64,000 nt of DNA from Phlebotomus papatasi (GCF_024763615.1 NC_077222.1:23746001-23810000); one strand, 5' to 3'. Positions 25,398-40,300 are shown, counted from the stretch's first letter. Translations and numbers: made by a program. The notes: generated by a model not told the origin, from the letters alone.

Positions 25398-28300
25398 TAT
25401 TTATTATTTTTCAATCTACAAGAAGCTAAATTGCGCGATTTTTACAAAGAAGTATGTTCCTCTATATAATCAAAGCAAAAAAATCTGTGAGTTTATTAAA
25501 TAAATTCCTAATGAAGGTAGAGTAACGGCATTACTTATGGCCTGTCTTAACTTATAGCCTCGTCGTAATTTTTGTAGTGAAAAAAATGTAGTGTCCTATT
25601 AAAACACGTAAAATATTTTTTTAATTTTGAGGTTCTTCGAAATCATTCTGTGGCATTTTAAAGTTTTTTGCAAGAAGGCCATAAGTAGTACCTCCACCCT
25701 ACTAGATTCTACCGAGAGCGGCGCTGCTAACTGTTCTCAATTCTTATTTGTCATTTTTTTAAGTAAAAAATTCGGCTAAATTGAATCACAGCACATGACT
25801 GTTTTTTATTAATGTTTTTTTTTTCTTATTTTTGTTTATAAAATTTCGGGTCATAATTTTCAATATTTTAGAAACACAGGTGTTTTAAGACTAATGAGAT
25901 GTCTCTTAACATTAATTCCTAGCCGCATTGTCGTACTACAGTCGTTTTCGTAGATTGTTTTTCCCCACATTCCCCTATAACTTTTCTTTTTATTCTGATT
26001 AGTGTAAACAATGTAAATTTTGATTTAATCTTTAGTTACAAACCTGTAGCTGAAAAAGTTCTGTTCTGTTGGGAGGGTTTAAGGTAAACAACCATGGCTC
26101 CAACGCAAAATTTAATTAGTTGAAAATACGTCGCTTTGACGTCATAGCGACACCCTAGTACCTTTCAATTTGAGTTGAACCCTTTTTGAAGCCCCTTCTT
26201 GTATTTTATCTCTTCATCTGACTGCTGTGCAAAATCTCAATTTTTTGAGTTCAATGTAGAAAAATGAACGTGCAAACTTTTTAGAAAGTCGCATTTTATA
26301 CTCAAGGGAAACATTTTTATGCTACAGAAGGTTGTGTACCGTCTACCCTTTTTTTTCTTAAAAGAAAAATTATAAAGTTGCGTGCACGTCAAATAAGGAA
26401 TTAATAGAGTTCACTAACTATCCTTGAAGATGAACTTCATGTGGAGAATCTTCCAGAAAATGTTTATATGTATTTTTTTTTCTTATTTTCAAGTTCCCTA
26501 ATCAGTGTTTTATATATGGTTTTTTTAATGTGTTTTATTAGAGCTTCGTCAACTTGTTGAGCATTTTGCCTTTGTACGTTCGAACCAATTTTTTTTTGTA
26601 CACTGATAAGAATGGGTGTGTGTAAGAGTGGAAGAGAGTGAGATGGAAGAAAATATGATGAGGAATAATTAACGAAAATGTCGTGTTATCGTTATTTGAG
26701 GCAGGGGTAACCTTGGTTTGGGTGTAATTTTGGCATTTGAAGGACAATTCTAATCGATTGTGTGACTTTTTATCATCCCATTTCACTTGCTCCCATGCTA
26801 AATTCCAATGAAGCTATCTCTAGGCACAAATTTTTATGTGATTTTTTGAGAATTTAGTGTAAGAGCCAGTGCCCCGAAGTTCATAATTTTATTTGATCTT
26901 TTTTTTTTATTGTTGGTTGGTTCCTAGTGGTTTTAACAATTAAAAATTTATAGGATTGTTGGTATTATCGAATGTTGGGAGAGTGAGAGGGTGTGATATC
27001 GTGTGGGTATGTGTGAAAGATAGAGCAAATAGAGGGAATTTTTGCGAAATATCTTATGGTTGGAATAAGGCATGGTTCACATAGCATTTGACCATTGAGT
27101 TATTATATTGGCATCCAACTAGTATGGTTGCTCGAAGAGGTTTACGGTCATTGGAGTGTGTGTGTTTGCTGTGGAATTGTGCCAACAGGTAATGATGAAA
27201 AATAAATGTGATCATTTGAGGACGAAAAATTACGAAAGTAATTACAATTAAGGGATAATACCTTGTTTTTACTTATTAGTGTTTCGTGCTTATAATGTGT
27301 CTCTCACATGAAACTTTCCACTACGTGTGGGATCTTCATAACATTCGACTCAAAAAAAAAAGACATAAGGATGGAACCCATACCCTATGTTATGTGAGTG
27401 GTACTATAACCAAAAAAAAAAGTGAAGCAGGTGGTGATCAAGAAGGGTACGTGCCCTAAATGATCGTCCTCATTTCTACGTTTCTTCAAGTTAAAAATTT
27501 TCATCGTTTGCCCATCTGATTATTTCCATTCGCTCTTCTTTTTGTTGGTCTGCTTTTTTTAAAAACAAAAAAAATATATTTCTTTTGGTCTGAAAATTCA
27601 ATAAAGAGCAATTTTGGTGTGAGAGTGCAGAGACAGAAGAGACATAAGAGAAAAAAAAGAGAGAATTTGTGCCATTTTTTAAACCAAGTGTATAAAACCT
27701 TTTTTTTTTGGTGTCCGTTTGGTTTTTGTCGTGCAACGTCTTTCTGAAAAAAATATTTTTATTTATGTGCACAATTTTTGTGGATGGAAAAAGAGAAAGA
27801 AGGTGAAGTCAGAAAAAGAAGACGATGTAGAAAGAATAAAAGAAACCATCGGAGCAGATGCTTTATTGATGCAAAAATATTTGTACATTGAAGAGATGTG
27901 AATGAAAAGATCTTGTGAAACAAAATAAAATTGAGGAAAAAAGACGAAGAAAGAAACGCGGTTGGAAAATAAAAAGATGAAGGATTGGGAGCATGCTAGC
28001 TTGAGGAGTTGATGTTATATTACTCAATAATTGTTCTTTATTGGCCACTTTTGAAAAGATAAATAGGTGTTAAAATGAAGAAGGTGACATGCGGTTGAAA
28101 AGGTTATGAGACACGGAGAGGAAGAAATTATTAAATTGACAAAAGTCATTAATTTGACAGAGTGACATGATACTTATTTCGTTATTTATTTATTTATTTT
28201 TTGGATGAAGGGTAAAACATATTGACGGTGAAAATTATATTGTCAATTGTTTTTTAATAACATGGACAGACAATATTCCATCATTATCATTGGCCAATTT

Positions 28301-30159
28301 GTATTTGAACTTGCAATAAGTTCAATCTTGAAATGGGTTTTTAATATTTCGTTTATTCATGCAATATCTTGAATATTTTAATTATTTTCACTTGTTTTCA
28401 TTCCTTCCATTTCGTTGTGTGAAAACTCATTAAAATAAAACCCTTATTCTTAAGCAAAACGTATCGTAGATTGTGCTACTTGATTATGTTATGTCCTAGA
28501 CCAGGCCTGAACTAAAATAAAAGCCGAAGAGAATTTGGTGGTGCCTGTTGAGATTCTTCGAAATGCCGCGAAAATTCACTTACTTAGAGAAAATGAGAGG
28601 TTTTTTTGAAGTTAAAATTGCTTAATTTCTTAAAGTTAAGTCATTTTCACAAGAAAATCATTTTTACAATTTAGTTGAATACAGTTATTTGGGTTAATTG
28701 TGAATAATTGTCGATATTACAATAATAACATTGGGATGAAATTTTGAGCTGGAAGACTCATATTCTTTTGAGCTGTCCCAAAATTCAGGATAGATTTGAG
28801 AAAAACCCTTTTGTACAACTCTATTTTGGTTAATAAGGAATGCAAAAGTACATCTTACAAGAAGGGACACGACCTGCTAATAAACATAAATTAGAGAAGA
28901 AAATTTGTCGCATTTTAGAGATTTTTTGCAACCGCAGCGCCGCCAGACGTTTGTCACAGTTGAATTGCGCGCGATTTAAGAACTTTCCATTTGAAGTGAT
29001 ATTTGCAATTTGCATTTAATTTCTTTGTATTTCTGCCAGATACAAGTAAAAGGATGTGTAGTGAAGAGCTACCCGTCTTCTGACAAAGATATCAAGAAGA
29101 CAATTTTTTATGTGAGTTTTTCTTCCTATTATGTCTTTTTGGCGCAAATATATTCATCATGGCACCGTAAATAAGCGTGATTAGTGTTACCAGAACAGCT
29201 ATCTGCAGTTTCTATTAGAATTATCATCACAAAATTTCCGATATTACACGACTTTTAACGAGCACAGGTTTGTCCTAGACAGACTTACGGCTTAAGCACA
29301 AAGACGGCTAAGTGGAAAATTAATGGAAATCTAGTCTTATCAATATTTTGATTACAATTACGTTAAGCCGTCTCTCGGCTTAAGCCATATGTCTATCTAG
29401 GACATCACCATTCCGTTTTGATTTTAGGGGCTTTTATCCTAAAATTAAAATTGCATTTAGATTGTAAGAAAGAATCAAAATATAGTTAGAAAAAGAACTT
29501 TCTGTATTCCAAAAATTCAATTTTTATCATTTTCTTAAAATAACTTTTACATTTCGTCTTCTTAGTATAAGTCTTCATTCACTGTTCTTAAATATTGGAA
29601 AACTATCTATTCCTGAAGCCAATATTCTGTTCAAGACATTAAATGCAAATACATTCTTTCAAATGAAAATATTTTCAAAACGTTCATATATCCAATAAAA
29701 ATTATAATTTCAATTGTATCTTTAATAAATTTTAAAAAATGTATTGAAGACAAAGATATTTTTGTTGGAAATGATTAAAATAGGACGGACAAACTAACAA
29801 CCTTAAACTCTTTGTATTTGAAATTTATTTCATGCCGAATACTGGCTTTAGGCCTAATGTACTGGACAGACCTATGGCTTAATCCGAGAGACGGCTTAAC
29901 GTAATTTATCATCAAAATAATGATTACACTGGACTACATTCCTATCCGTTTTCCACTAAGCCGTCTCTCAGCTTAAGCTTTATAGAATTGTTTTGACCCA
30001 GGTTTAGTCGAGGTGTAGCCCAGTTTCCGAAGATCTCAAAATTCAAAATAGCAACAAATTTTATTGATTTTCCAGAATATTTTAGGTAATTTGTCCCTAA
30101 TAATCCAATCCTTAAATAAATTTTTCCAAATATCTTCACTAAAGTCATATAGCACTAAG

Positions 30160-30412
30160 CCTCAGTTCTATAGCTAGAATAATATGGGCTTCAGACCTAT
30201 GGCTTATAGACACTTGGCTTAACCGCTCTAATTTCCTATTATTAATGATTTTTTGAAGAAAAAAAATTAACTTAGGATTGTATTAATTAAGATAAATGAT
30301 CTATTAGGTTCTCAAAAAGTAATAAAATTGCTCGCTATTTAAGATTTTGAGACCTTCGGGACCTGGGTTTAACCTCTAGTCTGAAGACCGCTTAAGTCTA
30401 TCTAGGGCATAA
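30160..30412. repeat. Dispersed repeat, copy of 20094-20345
   Basis: Contains CTCGCTATTTAAGATTTTGA, an ACCTTCGGGACCTGGG block and AACCTCTAGTCTGAAGACCG. A reverse partial copy lies just upstream at about 29970-30160. Confidence 0.65.
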
Positions 30413-31138
30413 GGTTTATCCATTTATTTTGTACATAACGATATTCAAAAGTAGAATTTATAATAATTTTTGACAAATTGATAAAATATGCCTTTGTCAG
30501 CTCTATCAAAATAATTTCGGAAAAAATAAAGTCATTAAATCTTTTATTAATTTGAACAATTGAATTGATGCTATATATTGCTGCAATATTGTCACTTTAA
30601 TAGTCATTCTTTCTTCCAAAGCCAAGTGACATAATCTTCAAATATATGTATATATAGTGAATGCGTATGTGGGAGGAAATGACTGAATGATGATGATGAT
30701 AAAGGAGCTCCTACCAAAGACATTCAATTTCATTTTATTGCGTTTCAACTGCACTGAAGATGAAGTATAATGGTCTTTGATTGAATTTTCAACGTGATAT
30801 GGCCTTCTGATGAAAGAAAATGCCTGTGAGACGTAGAAAACATTTCTCAAGTTGGAGAGGAAGAGAAATAAAAATAAAAGAAAGAGTCACAGAATTGCTC
30901 CATACCGATAATTTCTGGACGTTTTTTCCACGTACATTCTATTCTATATTACATTATATACAGTCTTATCAGACTGATTGATATATAAGAGAGTATGTTC
31001 AAGATGTTTTTCTTGTATTTGTTTGTAATTTACTACGGCCGTGTCTTGCCACTTAAATAAATAATGTACTCAATGGATAAATGAGACTTTCTGTTGGTAA
31101 TTAATTAATTTTTGGACTTTGTTTTTCTCTTTTTGCAG

Positions 31139-31304
31139 GTTGCCGGTCGTGAGTGACTGTCCGGCAGGTCAAACTGCTAGAGTTACATCCAACCTCCACT
31201 CTTCCAGTAGCAGTAGCAGTAGTACAATGGCGGTCAGTAGAGTACCGTCTCCACCGTTACCGGAAGTGAACACACCAGTTGCTGAAAATTGGTGCTACAC
31301 TCAG
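31139..31304 (+). CDS. rdx: rdx exon 1 (first recognised): start codon and N-terminal 26 residues
   Basis: The exon follows a strong acceptor, a T-rich tract ending TTTTTGCAG at 31138, and ends at a consensus donor, CAG/GTAAGT at 31305. The ATG at 31227 begins MAVSRVPSPPLPEVNTPVAE, matching the SPOP N-terminus, and the exon ends on a whole codon (Q26). The 88 nt before the ATG are also open in frame and read LPVVSDCPAGQTARVTSNLH followed by eight Ser and Thr. They could be coding in a longer isoform or 5' UTR. The acceptor implies at least one exon further upstream, which I could not locate. Confidence 0.93.
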
Positions 31305-34300
31305 GTAAGTTTTATAAAATATTTTTTTAAAGAGACTTTCGATGTGTATTAAACCCTCCAAAAAAAAAGAACTCTTCACAATTTATCCATTGATGATTAT
31401 GAGGTGCAAAAGATCACTTTGGCGAGCCAGTGAACATCTCATTTTCTCATTTAACTTAATCTCTTTCCTCAACACTTTTTGCTGGATTATCTTATGTGTC
31501 GGTCTCACATGTCATTTTCACCATGTGAATAATGTTCTCCAGGTGAACGAAGAACTCCTTTGTCCTGAAGATGTTTTACTTGATTAGTTGCTTTGTGGCT
31601 GCATTTCTGATGAATCACTTAATCCTTTGGTTATTTACTGGGAACTCTTAACAAATTTTTACCTATTCTTTCATGTTTTTTTTTCTGTTTTGTATGAAGT
31701 TTGTAAAAATCAATCAAGATTTACAAGGACTACTGGTAAATTTATTTTATTTTTGCAGTCCAATTTGTCACAAAATTTGTGTTCTAAGAAAAAATCTGGT
31801 TAGGGATTTTTAAGCCTCAAAAACGTGTGCAAGATGCCTTATATACATTATCCAGAAATTACCAAAAAAATTGCAAAAAACTTAAAAAGTTAAGCTACTT
31901 TTAATTTTATGTTTTTTTTTTGTTTTTAATTCTTTACAATAAAAAATGTTCATTGGGGGGCTAGGGTCGAAGGACCAACGCTAATGTTACTCCAGCGTCA
32001 TTTCATTAAAACTCTCAATAATTTTTTTTATTAAAAAGGAAAGATTCTTCTTAAGTTCCCAAAAAGTCTAGTTTCCCCTCTTGAGGTTAGGGACTTTACG
32101 AATTTGCACTTGTTCGTTTTAGAAGCTAAATCGGCGTCCCTTATATGGGCTTCAATTCTTAGGCTTAGCTTCTTTAAATTACAATCAGTCAAGATTTCTT
32201 GGAAAATTTTATACGATTGAATATCAAGGGTAAATGATACATGTTTTTTTAAGAAGAAAAAAAAACGAGAAAGTAACTTGGTATATTTAGGATATTGAAA
32301 CCTTAGAAAACTGGGCTAAATCTATTGTTGACCTATTAAAGACCGCTTAATACGGCTTGCAGACTAGAGGCCTATGGCATTATAATTCAAATGAAAAATG
32401 AAAAGGGAATACTTTTCTCCTGATATTTTTTAGCACATGACTGTTCTCAAGTGTTCCTACATAACGGATTATAACGACTGTTTTGGAACCCGACCTGGAA
32501 TTGGAAAAAACAGTCGAGACAGGAACCAACAGCAAGAAAAATCGATATCGCAGAAGGGTTTGAGAACAGTTTTGTGTTAAAACAAAGTTTAAGGAAAGAT
32601 TTCCTTTCGCATTTTGAATTAGAAGAGAGCACAGTTAGTCTAGTTTCCGAACATCTTGAATTTCAAACGACAAACGATTACAGTGATCTTTCAAAATCTG
32701 ATAGATTATTTGCCGTACTAATTCTTCCTAAAATCTTACTTTTTTGAGATATTAGGACAGTTTTAGATAAACTTTAGATTTGAGAGCCGTTTTATAGTCC
32801 CTATAGGGTAAGTGTGCCAAATTTCGGCATAGTTGCATGTAAGCACCGAAGTCCTAAGTTTGAAATACAATATTTTTAATTCATATTGATATTTTTTGTT
32901 ACTTCCTTTTCGGGAGGGTTGTGTGGAACCTTCAAGACTAGTTTATCATTTTTGTTTTCTTTAAATCACTTCCTAAAATATTGAAAAATTAATAAAAATA
33001 TGGACATTGCTTTGGGTAGTATTTCGGCCACTTTGTGTGAAATTTCGGCCACCATTCTTCTGACCACATTTTGTGACGCAACGGATAGAAAATTTCAACA
33101 CGTCAAACGGAACAAGTTTAATATTTAGTTTAATACGTTTATATGACCCACAAGCCCAGAGATCTTCCGTGTAATTTGTCCTAAACACCTGAAGAGTAGC
33201 ATCTCAAATTTACGCGCAGATTCCCGTAGCAATTTGCACTTCCTGAACTCTTCCAATGACTTTTCCACATCATCTTTTTCATAGAAGCGATGGTTTTTTT
33301 CTCTGGACATTGTAGAATTCAGAAATTGAAAAGAAAACATAAAATGAATAAGAAATTTAGGAAAGCAAAAGGTGTGGCCGAAATAGGCAACACTACCTCA
33401 CCGTAGAGACGCTCACAAAGTATATACTTTTTTACGCGAAATACAGGATCCAACTGGGAAATTTCACCCGAAATTTTAAGATTGATTCACTATTAACATA
33501 AACAGAAACAATCTTTAATGAAAGCTAATCAATTTTCATGAAAAACACCGAAGGAAAACCTTCTGCACTTCACCACAAATCACAACACTGCTAGAGACAC
33601 AATCGATCTGTCACATTTTTTGTAAGACTCTTTCCACACTGAGTTTTTACAACGCAATTTAAATTCAAATTATACCTAAAATTTAACGATCTTTGTGTTA
33701 ATACATCCTAAAATGAATAAATATTTGAAAGCAAAATGAATTCATTAACTATTCGAAGATTACATACATAAATTTAATTAATTTATTTGCATGGCCGAAA
33801 TTACACTCAAAGTGGCCGAAATTAGAAGCTGGCCGAAATTTGGCACACTTACCCTAGATCTTTAAAATAAATATACTTAATTAAGAAAATCATTTAAACT
33901 TTAAACAATTAAATTAATTTTTATCAAATACCTTTTATTCTTTTGTAATTTATTTTCATTTAAATAATTCGTCTTTATTCTTCAACTTATATTTATTAAA
34001 ATTTGAAAAATAATCGTTGTCTTATTTCTGGATGACAATAATAGTTCTAGATCATAATACATTAGGTCCATTTATCCAGGACATAAATAAAAGTATAATT
34101 AAGCATTAAATTCATAAATTAATTCTTCAACAGATTAGGAATTTGCTTAAACTTCTATAGCGTTAATACTTCGTAACGGGGAGCTTTTATATACATTAGA
34201 GCCTCACTATAGGCCATGTTTGGTTCCAGATTTGACACTTGGGTCGCACTGTAGTCCATGTCATTTTTTAAAATTATCAACGACTTTTAGTATTGAAATT

Positions 34301-37300
34301 GCTCACTTTCTTTGCGATTCTGGTACTTGTCCTCGCTCTCTTCATTATGGATCACAATTATCAGAACTACTCAATAAAGTTTGCCAAAAATATTAAAATA
34401 ATTATGACAACATTGAATGTCGCGTACTAAAAAACATAACCTAACTTAAAATCAGTGTTTTGAAATCAACGGTCAATAAATTGTGGACTATAGAGTGGTG
34501 GCCTATAGCGGGATTCTACTGTACGACAGTTTCATAAATCCAGACTGAATCTTGAAATATTGTAACACTCTATTTAATTCGCCTATTGACTAATTTTGAC
34601 CAAAAAAAAATAGTCAAGGATTAAACCAATTATGTCATACATTACACCATTGCCCCTTAATCAAAGACACTTTTCAAGATTCAGATTGAAATCAGCCAAA
34701 AATATTGTATAATATATAATAAATAATATATTGGGCTAAATTAATTAAAAACATATTGAAAAATATGATTTGCTCGAAACTTGAATCGTCCAAAGAAAAC
34801 GCGCTTTCCCCTACCTTAAATAATTTGATTTTCTCATCTTGCTATCATCAAACAGCTCATCTTGCTATTTTGATTCTCGTACAGTAGAGTCTCTCAAATC
34901 TGAATCTCTCAAATTCGAACGCCCTTTGGATTCAAAATGTCAATTGTGAGGTTATGTTAGAAGGTCCGTATTCTATGTGAATGAAAATCATATTTATGTG
35001 CTTCTTCCTGAATGTTTACATACATTATAGTCGTGTAAAATGAAAAGGAAGTATGTTACCACAAAAACTTGCGAGAAAGTACGGGAATTTGATTCAAAGT
35101 ACAATTTAATCTCACACAAATGTCGTTAGTTTTGAAAAAATCGTTCGAATTTGGGAGGTGAGAAATGTCAAAAATACCCCCCGAGCGTTCGAATTTAGAA
35201 GACTCTACTGTATATGTAAAATTGCATTCAAATAGAGCAGTTTTAATTACTGTAATTTATTTAAAAATATATATATTTCCATCAAATAAAGCTTTGATTA
35301 TCAAATATTGGATCTAATACTCATTCCAAACTTTAAGTGCAGTTTAATTAAATTTATTTTATCCTTAGCAAAATTTCTTGTATTAAATTGCTCCACCCTT
35401 GTCCATATTGAGTCATTGGCTATATAGCGGTTTAATGGGAATGCTTTAGCAAAGTTTTAGAAATATTTCAGAGATTTGCGAAATACTTTCGGGTTCAAGT
35501 TTATGTTCATGTTGCTATGCTATAACTTGATGAAATTCCCATTTTAGAATGATTCATCCATGAAAGTTTTCCATTAATTCTCATCAGGTACTCTCTCAAT
35601 CCAAATAATTTGTTGGTCTTCTGAACCTTCCTGGGATATTCAATCTAAAAAACCTGAGATGATGATGAGAAAATTCCTTTCGATTGAGAGTCAAATTTCA
35701 TCATTATTGTGGTTAACTTTTATGAAATACCACAGAATTGATGATTTAAATGTGTTCAAGTGTAGGATTCTTGTTCTCTGGTCCATATCTTTCTCGTGTG
35801 TGCTTCTTTATCTCTGGTTCTCTTTCTCTCGCTCTCTTTCGCTTTCTGTCTTCTTGGTCTTTTTTATGAGTTCATTTATGAATGAAAATACAATTGAAGA
35901 TTGAAAGGAGAGGGAGATGTGCGAGTTTTAAGTGTGAGAATCCATTAGAACTTTTTAGTCAAGATCACAGAGCGGCGAATTGTTTTCATGGATATGGATG
36001 ATGTTTCGCGCATTGTGTTTCTTCTTCTTGGTTGGGAGGATGATGATGATGATGGTCAAAGAAGGTGGCAGGAAGATGAAGAAGCGATACTTTTGCAAAA
36101 GAAGAAGGGACATGACCAATGACTCCTCTCTTGTCCATATAATGCTATGGATCTTGTCCGATGGTCTTTCAGTCGTAACCAGCATTCGTTTTTACTTTGT
36201 CGTTTTTTTGCACAGAGAAAATGGCAAGAAGGGTATAATGTTGAGGGAATATTTTCTGGAAGATGTGGGAATTGGACGTGATGTATCTCATCTTCTCCGA
36301 AGCCCAGGATTTCAGATACAACTTCTCGCTTGGTTTGTTGGTTGTTTTGGTTTTTTTTTTGTAGTTTTTTTTTTCAAACCTAACGTGCATGTTCATTGTG
36401 GATGCACCAATACCGCGGTCACATTCATGTCTCATCATTATTTTATTTTATTATAGAATTTTCTACATCACATATGTTTGTATATAAATTGTCTCTCACC
36501 CATGCTATATATTCTTCGATGGGTATCATCTCTTTTGCACTCCCATGTTATGGCAATTTCTTTCCCTGTCTCGGACAATGACCCGAAATGAGCATTGAAC
36601 CACAGTACAACACACCACAAAAACCGTATAAGCAGCATTCGCAGCATGAGAAGTTAATGAAAAATTGTAGCATAACATATACAATTGGAGTAGATTCTGG
36701 TTCTTAAGGAGGATGGTTCTTAAAACAACATTCTTTTTGGTGTCAATCATTCTAATTTCTTTTTTATTTATGTTGTTAGAAAAGATGAGTGGTGAGAATT
36801 TCAATCCCAAAACACTTGTCCATCTGCTTCTAACACGGATTAATAATTAGGATTGGCAATTAACATAAATCAGCTGATTGTCAGTTTTTTTTTATTAAGG
36901 TTTTCTCGGCTTACAAACTCTGTTGACAGCATCATTTAGTTTTTGAGAAATATCATGATTGATTTATAACCACTGGACGAGCTTGAATTTCAATATTCAT
37001 TGACCCGATTGGTAGCAGTGGGAGTTTTGTTGTGATCTTCTTCAATTCATATGCTAATAAAAATTCAATAAAATTGGCAATGAGGAAATTTTATGATTTT
37101 TACAATGACATATTATGGAAGAAATACATTACAGAAAAATATTAAATAATATCATAAAGTTCGGCGTAAAAATTTTCATTTCCTCTCTTTCGGTTGATTG
37201 ATATATAATATAGCGTATACATCTATTTGAATTGCAAAAAAATAACTTTTAGTACTGATTTAGTACAAGATTTTAGCTACAGTATCGTGGTATGAATTCT

Positions 37301-40300
37301 AGACCTCACAGAATTTTATATTAATACAGAGCAGCACTCTCATAGATTTCATACCAAAATGCAATTTTTTTATCGAATTTCATATAGTACATACCTGTAC
37401 TAAAATTTATTTACATTTTCCAGTTTCTGAGAAAAAGTTATTCAGACTAATTTAAAATTAAGGGGTTGACAATTCAATAAATTTAGGAGTGAATAGAAGT
37501 ATCATTTGCACCTTAATTTTAATTTTAAATAAATGTCACTCTTTTCCGCCTGTCTTTTAGTACAAGTCATAAACCTTATGCTGTTTTTGTTTTCCAACAA
37601 GTAGGGGAAAGTACTCTGCCTTCGATCGTTCATGCCTTTGAATAATATAATTTTCTTTTATCTTCCCTAACATATTTATCACGTAATTATCAATAATTGA
37701 CGATAAGCTCACTAATATTTAATAGAAATGTGTAAGTCTCTTAGGAAAAGTAAAAGAAAATTTGCATTATTCGAAGGCATGAACGTTCGAAGGGAGAGTA
37801 CTTTTCCCTATACAGCGATATTTTCGTATACAACAGTTATACTTTTTGAATATTTCTAAATAATAATTCGCAAATCCCGCAAATGCGAATTATTATTTAG
37901 AAATATTCAAAAAGTATAACTGTTGTATACGAAAATATCGCTGTGTAGAGGAAAGTACTCTCCCTTCGAACGTTCATGCCTTCGAATAATGCTACACTAT
38001 ACTTGCAAACTTATTAAAAAGAAAGAATTCAGAATAATTTTGAAATAAATATTAAATAACTCATTCTTATTCATTACAACAAGAATACTTCTACTTCGAC
38101 AAGAAATTCAAAAAAAAAAAAAAAAACAATGAAATATTTCTTTCAGAATGATATTTAGTACAAACAATAAAGATTTAGCATATTGTTCTCTAAAAACACT
38201 TAACGCTAAATTATATACTGTATTTCAACGTTTTCTTTCAATACTTTTTTTTATAGAAAAATTGCTGATAGTTGTTGATTTAGTACTTGGCTGTACTAAA
38301 TATAAGATACAATTAAGAACGTTGTTGTTACAAAAATAATTCTTTAGGGTCCAATGGACAAGTACAATTTGCAGTTTTGTTTTTATTCATGAAAAAATGT
38401 TTAAGACGTGCTTGATATTTAGTACAAGTATTTGCTAAGCTTTAAGTGCTTTCTGTAAATTTTTGTACTAAACGTAAAAAATAGCGACAGACCAGTAGGT
38501 TCATGATGCTATTCGTACTAAAATACATGCTTTCTTTGAGACCCCTTTAGGTCATCGACATTAGAACATTCTTGTACTAAATGTTAATCTCACAACACTT
38601 GCTTTTTCATAGTTTTTTTTTTTTTAATGTAATGATAGTAATAACTCTATTACTAAAGAAATGTAATGACAAATCAAAAAGCAAGGGAATCTTCCAATTC
38701 ATGGAACAATTTTAAGAATTTCAATAATGAGTCATGTGCTAAATTAACTATATGCTAAATTACTGATATTCTTGAGAAGTTCTCAGTTTTGCAAAAAGAG
38801 ACATTTTATAATGAGGAGGAAAAAGAGGCAAGAAGACACGAAACAAGTATAAAAGATGGGGAGAAGGAGGTAATATCTTATTGTAGAGGACAATGTACTT
38901 CCATTTATACACTTTAAATACGATATAAACTTCTTCACCAAACTGGAGAGGCCATTGGCAGTGACTCCCGTTTTAAAAGGCAGTGCTTTGGGTAGAAGTC
39001 ATCGTTCCCATATAATATATCTCTTTTTACTAAATAAAAAAAATAACAGAGAGGGAATTTCTGGCTTGTTGTAACAATTCAATGCTTCCATATCTTTTAA
39101 CTATTTTTTTTTTCATTAAGAAGAAAAATCTTCTCACTTCATATTTCACTCTCTCTCTGTTTCACTTTTCTATGCTATCTTTTGAAGAAGCTTCTTCTCT
39201 ATTCCATCCTCACTAAATCATGATATGCCATCATGATGATAATTATATAATTGTAATGGAAATTTTTATCTATTAATGAATATTTCTTCACTATTTTTGG
39301 TGTTTGTGTGATTCATTTGAATAAATATCCAGTATAACATATTGTTTACTGTCGCAGACAACTCTTTGAGTGATATGGAGAGAGCATATCTGGTCTGGAC
39401 CTTTTATTTTTTTTCTTTTTCTTTTTCTTGGAGATTTGTACATTGTATGTCAAAATTGGTTGAAGAGGAGGAAGATGAGAATCAATGCTATATGAGTGAG
39501 ATCATTGACCACAAAATGTATAAGAGAGATTGTTATATATATTTTATACATGGGAAAAATACGATATAAGTAGAACTAAAAAAGAAACAGTTTTTGGGTA
39601 GAGGGAAGGTGGTAAGGTGGATTAGCCACTTTTGGCCACCTTAGTACCCACTAAGTGCCACTTAAACTCTAATAGTTAATTTTCCTTCAATATTTAATCT
39701 TAAGACAAAATTTTCTGAAAAACCTTGATTGATAAGAACTCATAGAAGTTGAAGACAGTATTACAGTGTTGTCTTTCAAATTCGTTTTGTGTTGTTGTCA
39801 ATTGAGACGCTCAGAGCAAAAGAGGCCTTTCTTATAGCATTTGCTTTTACGGAATAAATCAACTTTTGATCTGAGTGACACAATTTAAAATTTATCATTA
39901 AAGTTGGGTAAAGTGATATAATTTGGAATTAGTGTTACAAGTTGGACAATTCGCTGGTACAAGTTGGACATGGGTTTTTTCTTGATAAATAAAGTACAAA
40001 ATTTGTTTTTAAGCACGAGGAACCGAATTATAAAACTAAAGCATTAAAATTATACAAATAAAAATGAAGTACTAAATTTATCAAGACAAAAAGCCCTGTC
40101 CAAATTGTACCGCATTGTCCAACTTGTACCACTGTCCATCTTGTACCACTTTACCCTATAAAGAATGTACTTTTAGTACTTCCCTCGCAAAACGACTTTG
40201 ACGGAATTTATGCATTTTTTTTGTACTTCTTTTACTTCGGAAGTGTTTTAAAAATGAACATTTTCAAACACTTTCTGGCACTCCTCAAATTTTTAAAGTA

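Larger units (their letters stand above)
19201..31138. other. Gene-free stretch up to the first recognised rdx exon
   Basis: Holds dispersed repeats at 20094-20345, 20487-20680, 20738-20941, 22048-22301, 25169-25397 and 30160-30412, and inverted-repeat relics at 24060-24185, 25516-25703 and 29275-29402. A reverse partial relic of the 17100 array lies near 24190-24260. Positions 26350-29260 and 30420-31100 show no repeat family and no supportable exon. Because exon 1 begins at an acceptor, part or all of this may be intron. Confidence 0.55.

Noticed and set aside
35980..36456. 158-codon open frame on the + strand with hydrophobic segments
   Set aside because: Inside rdx intron 1 and composed of poly-T and GATGAT stretches; no known domain. 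The Met run comes from the simple repeat.
38850..38857. TATAAAAG box in rdx intron 1
   Set aside because: No initiator, no downstream exon or open frame; such words are expected by chance in AT-rich DNA.
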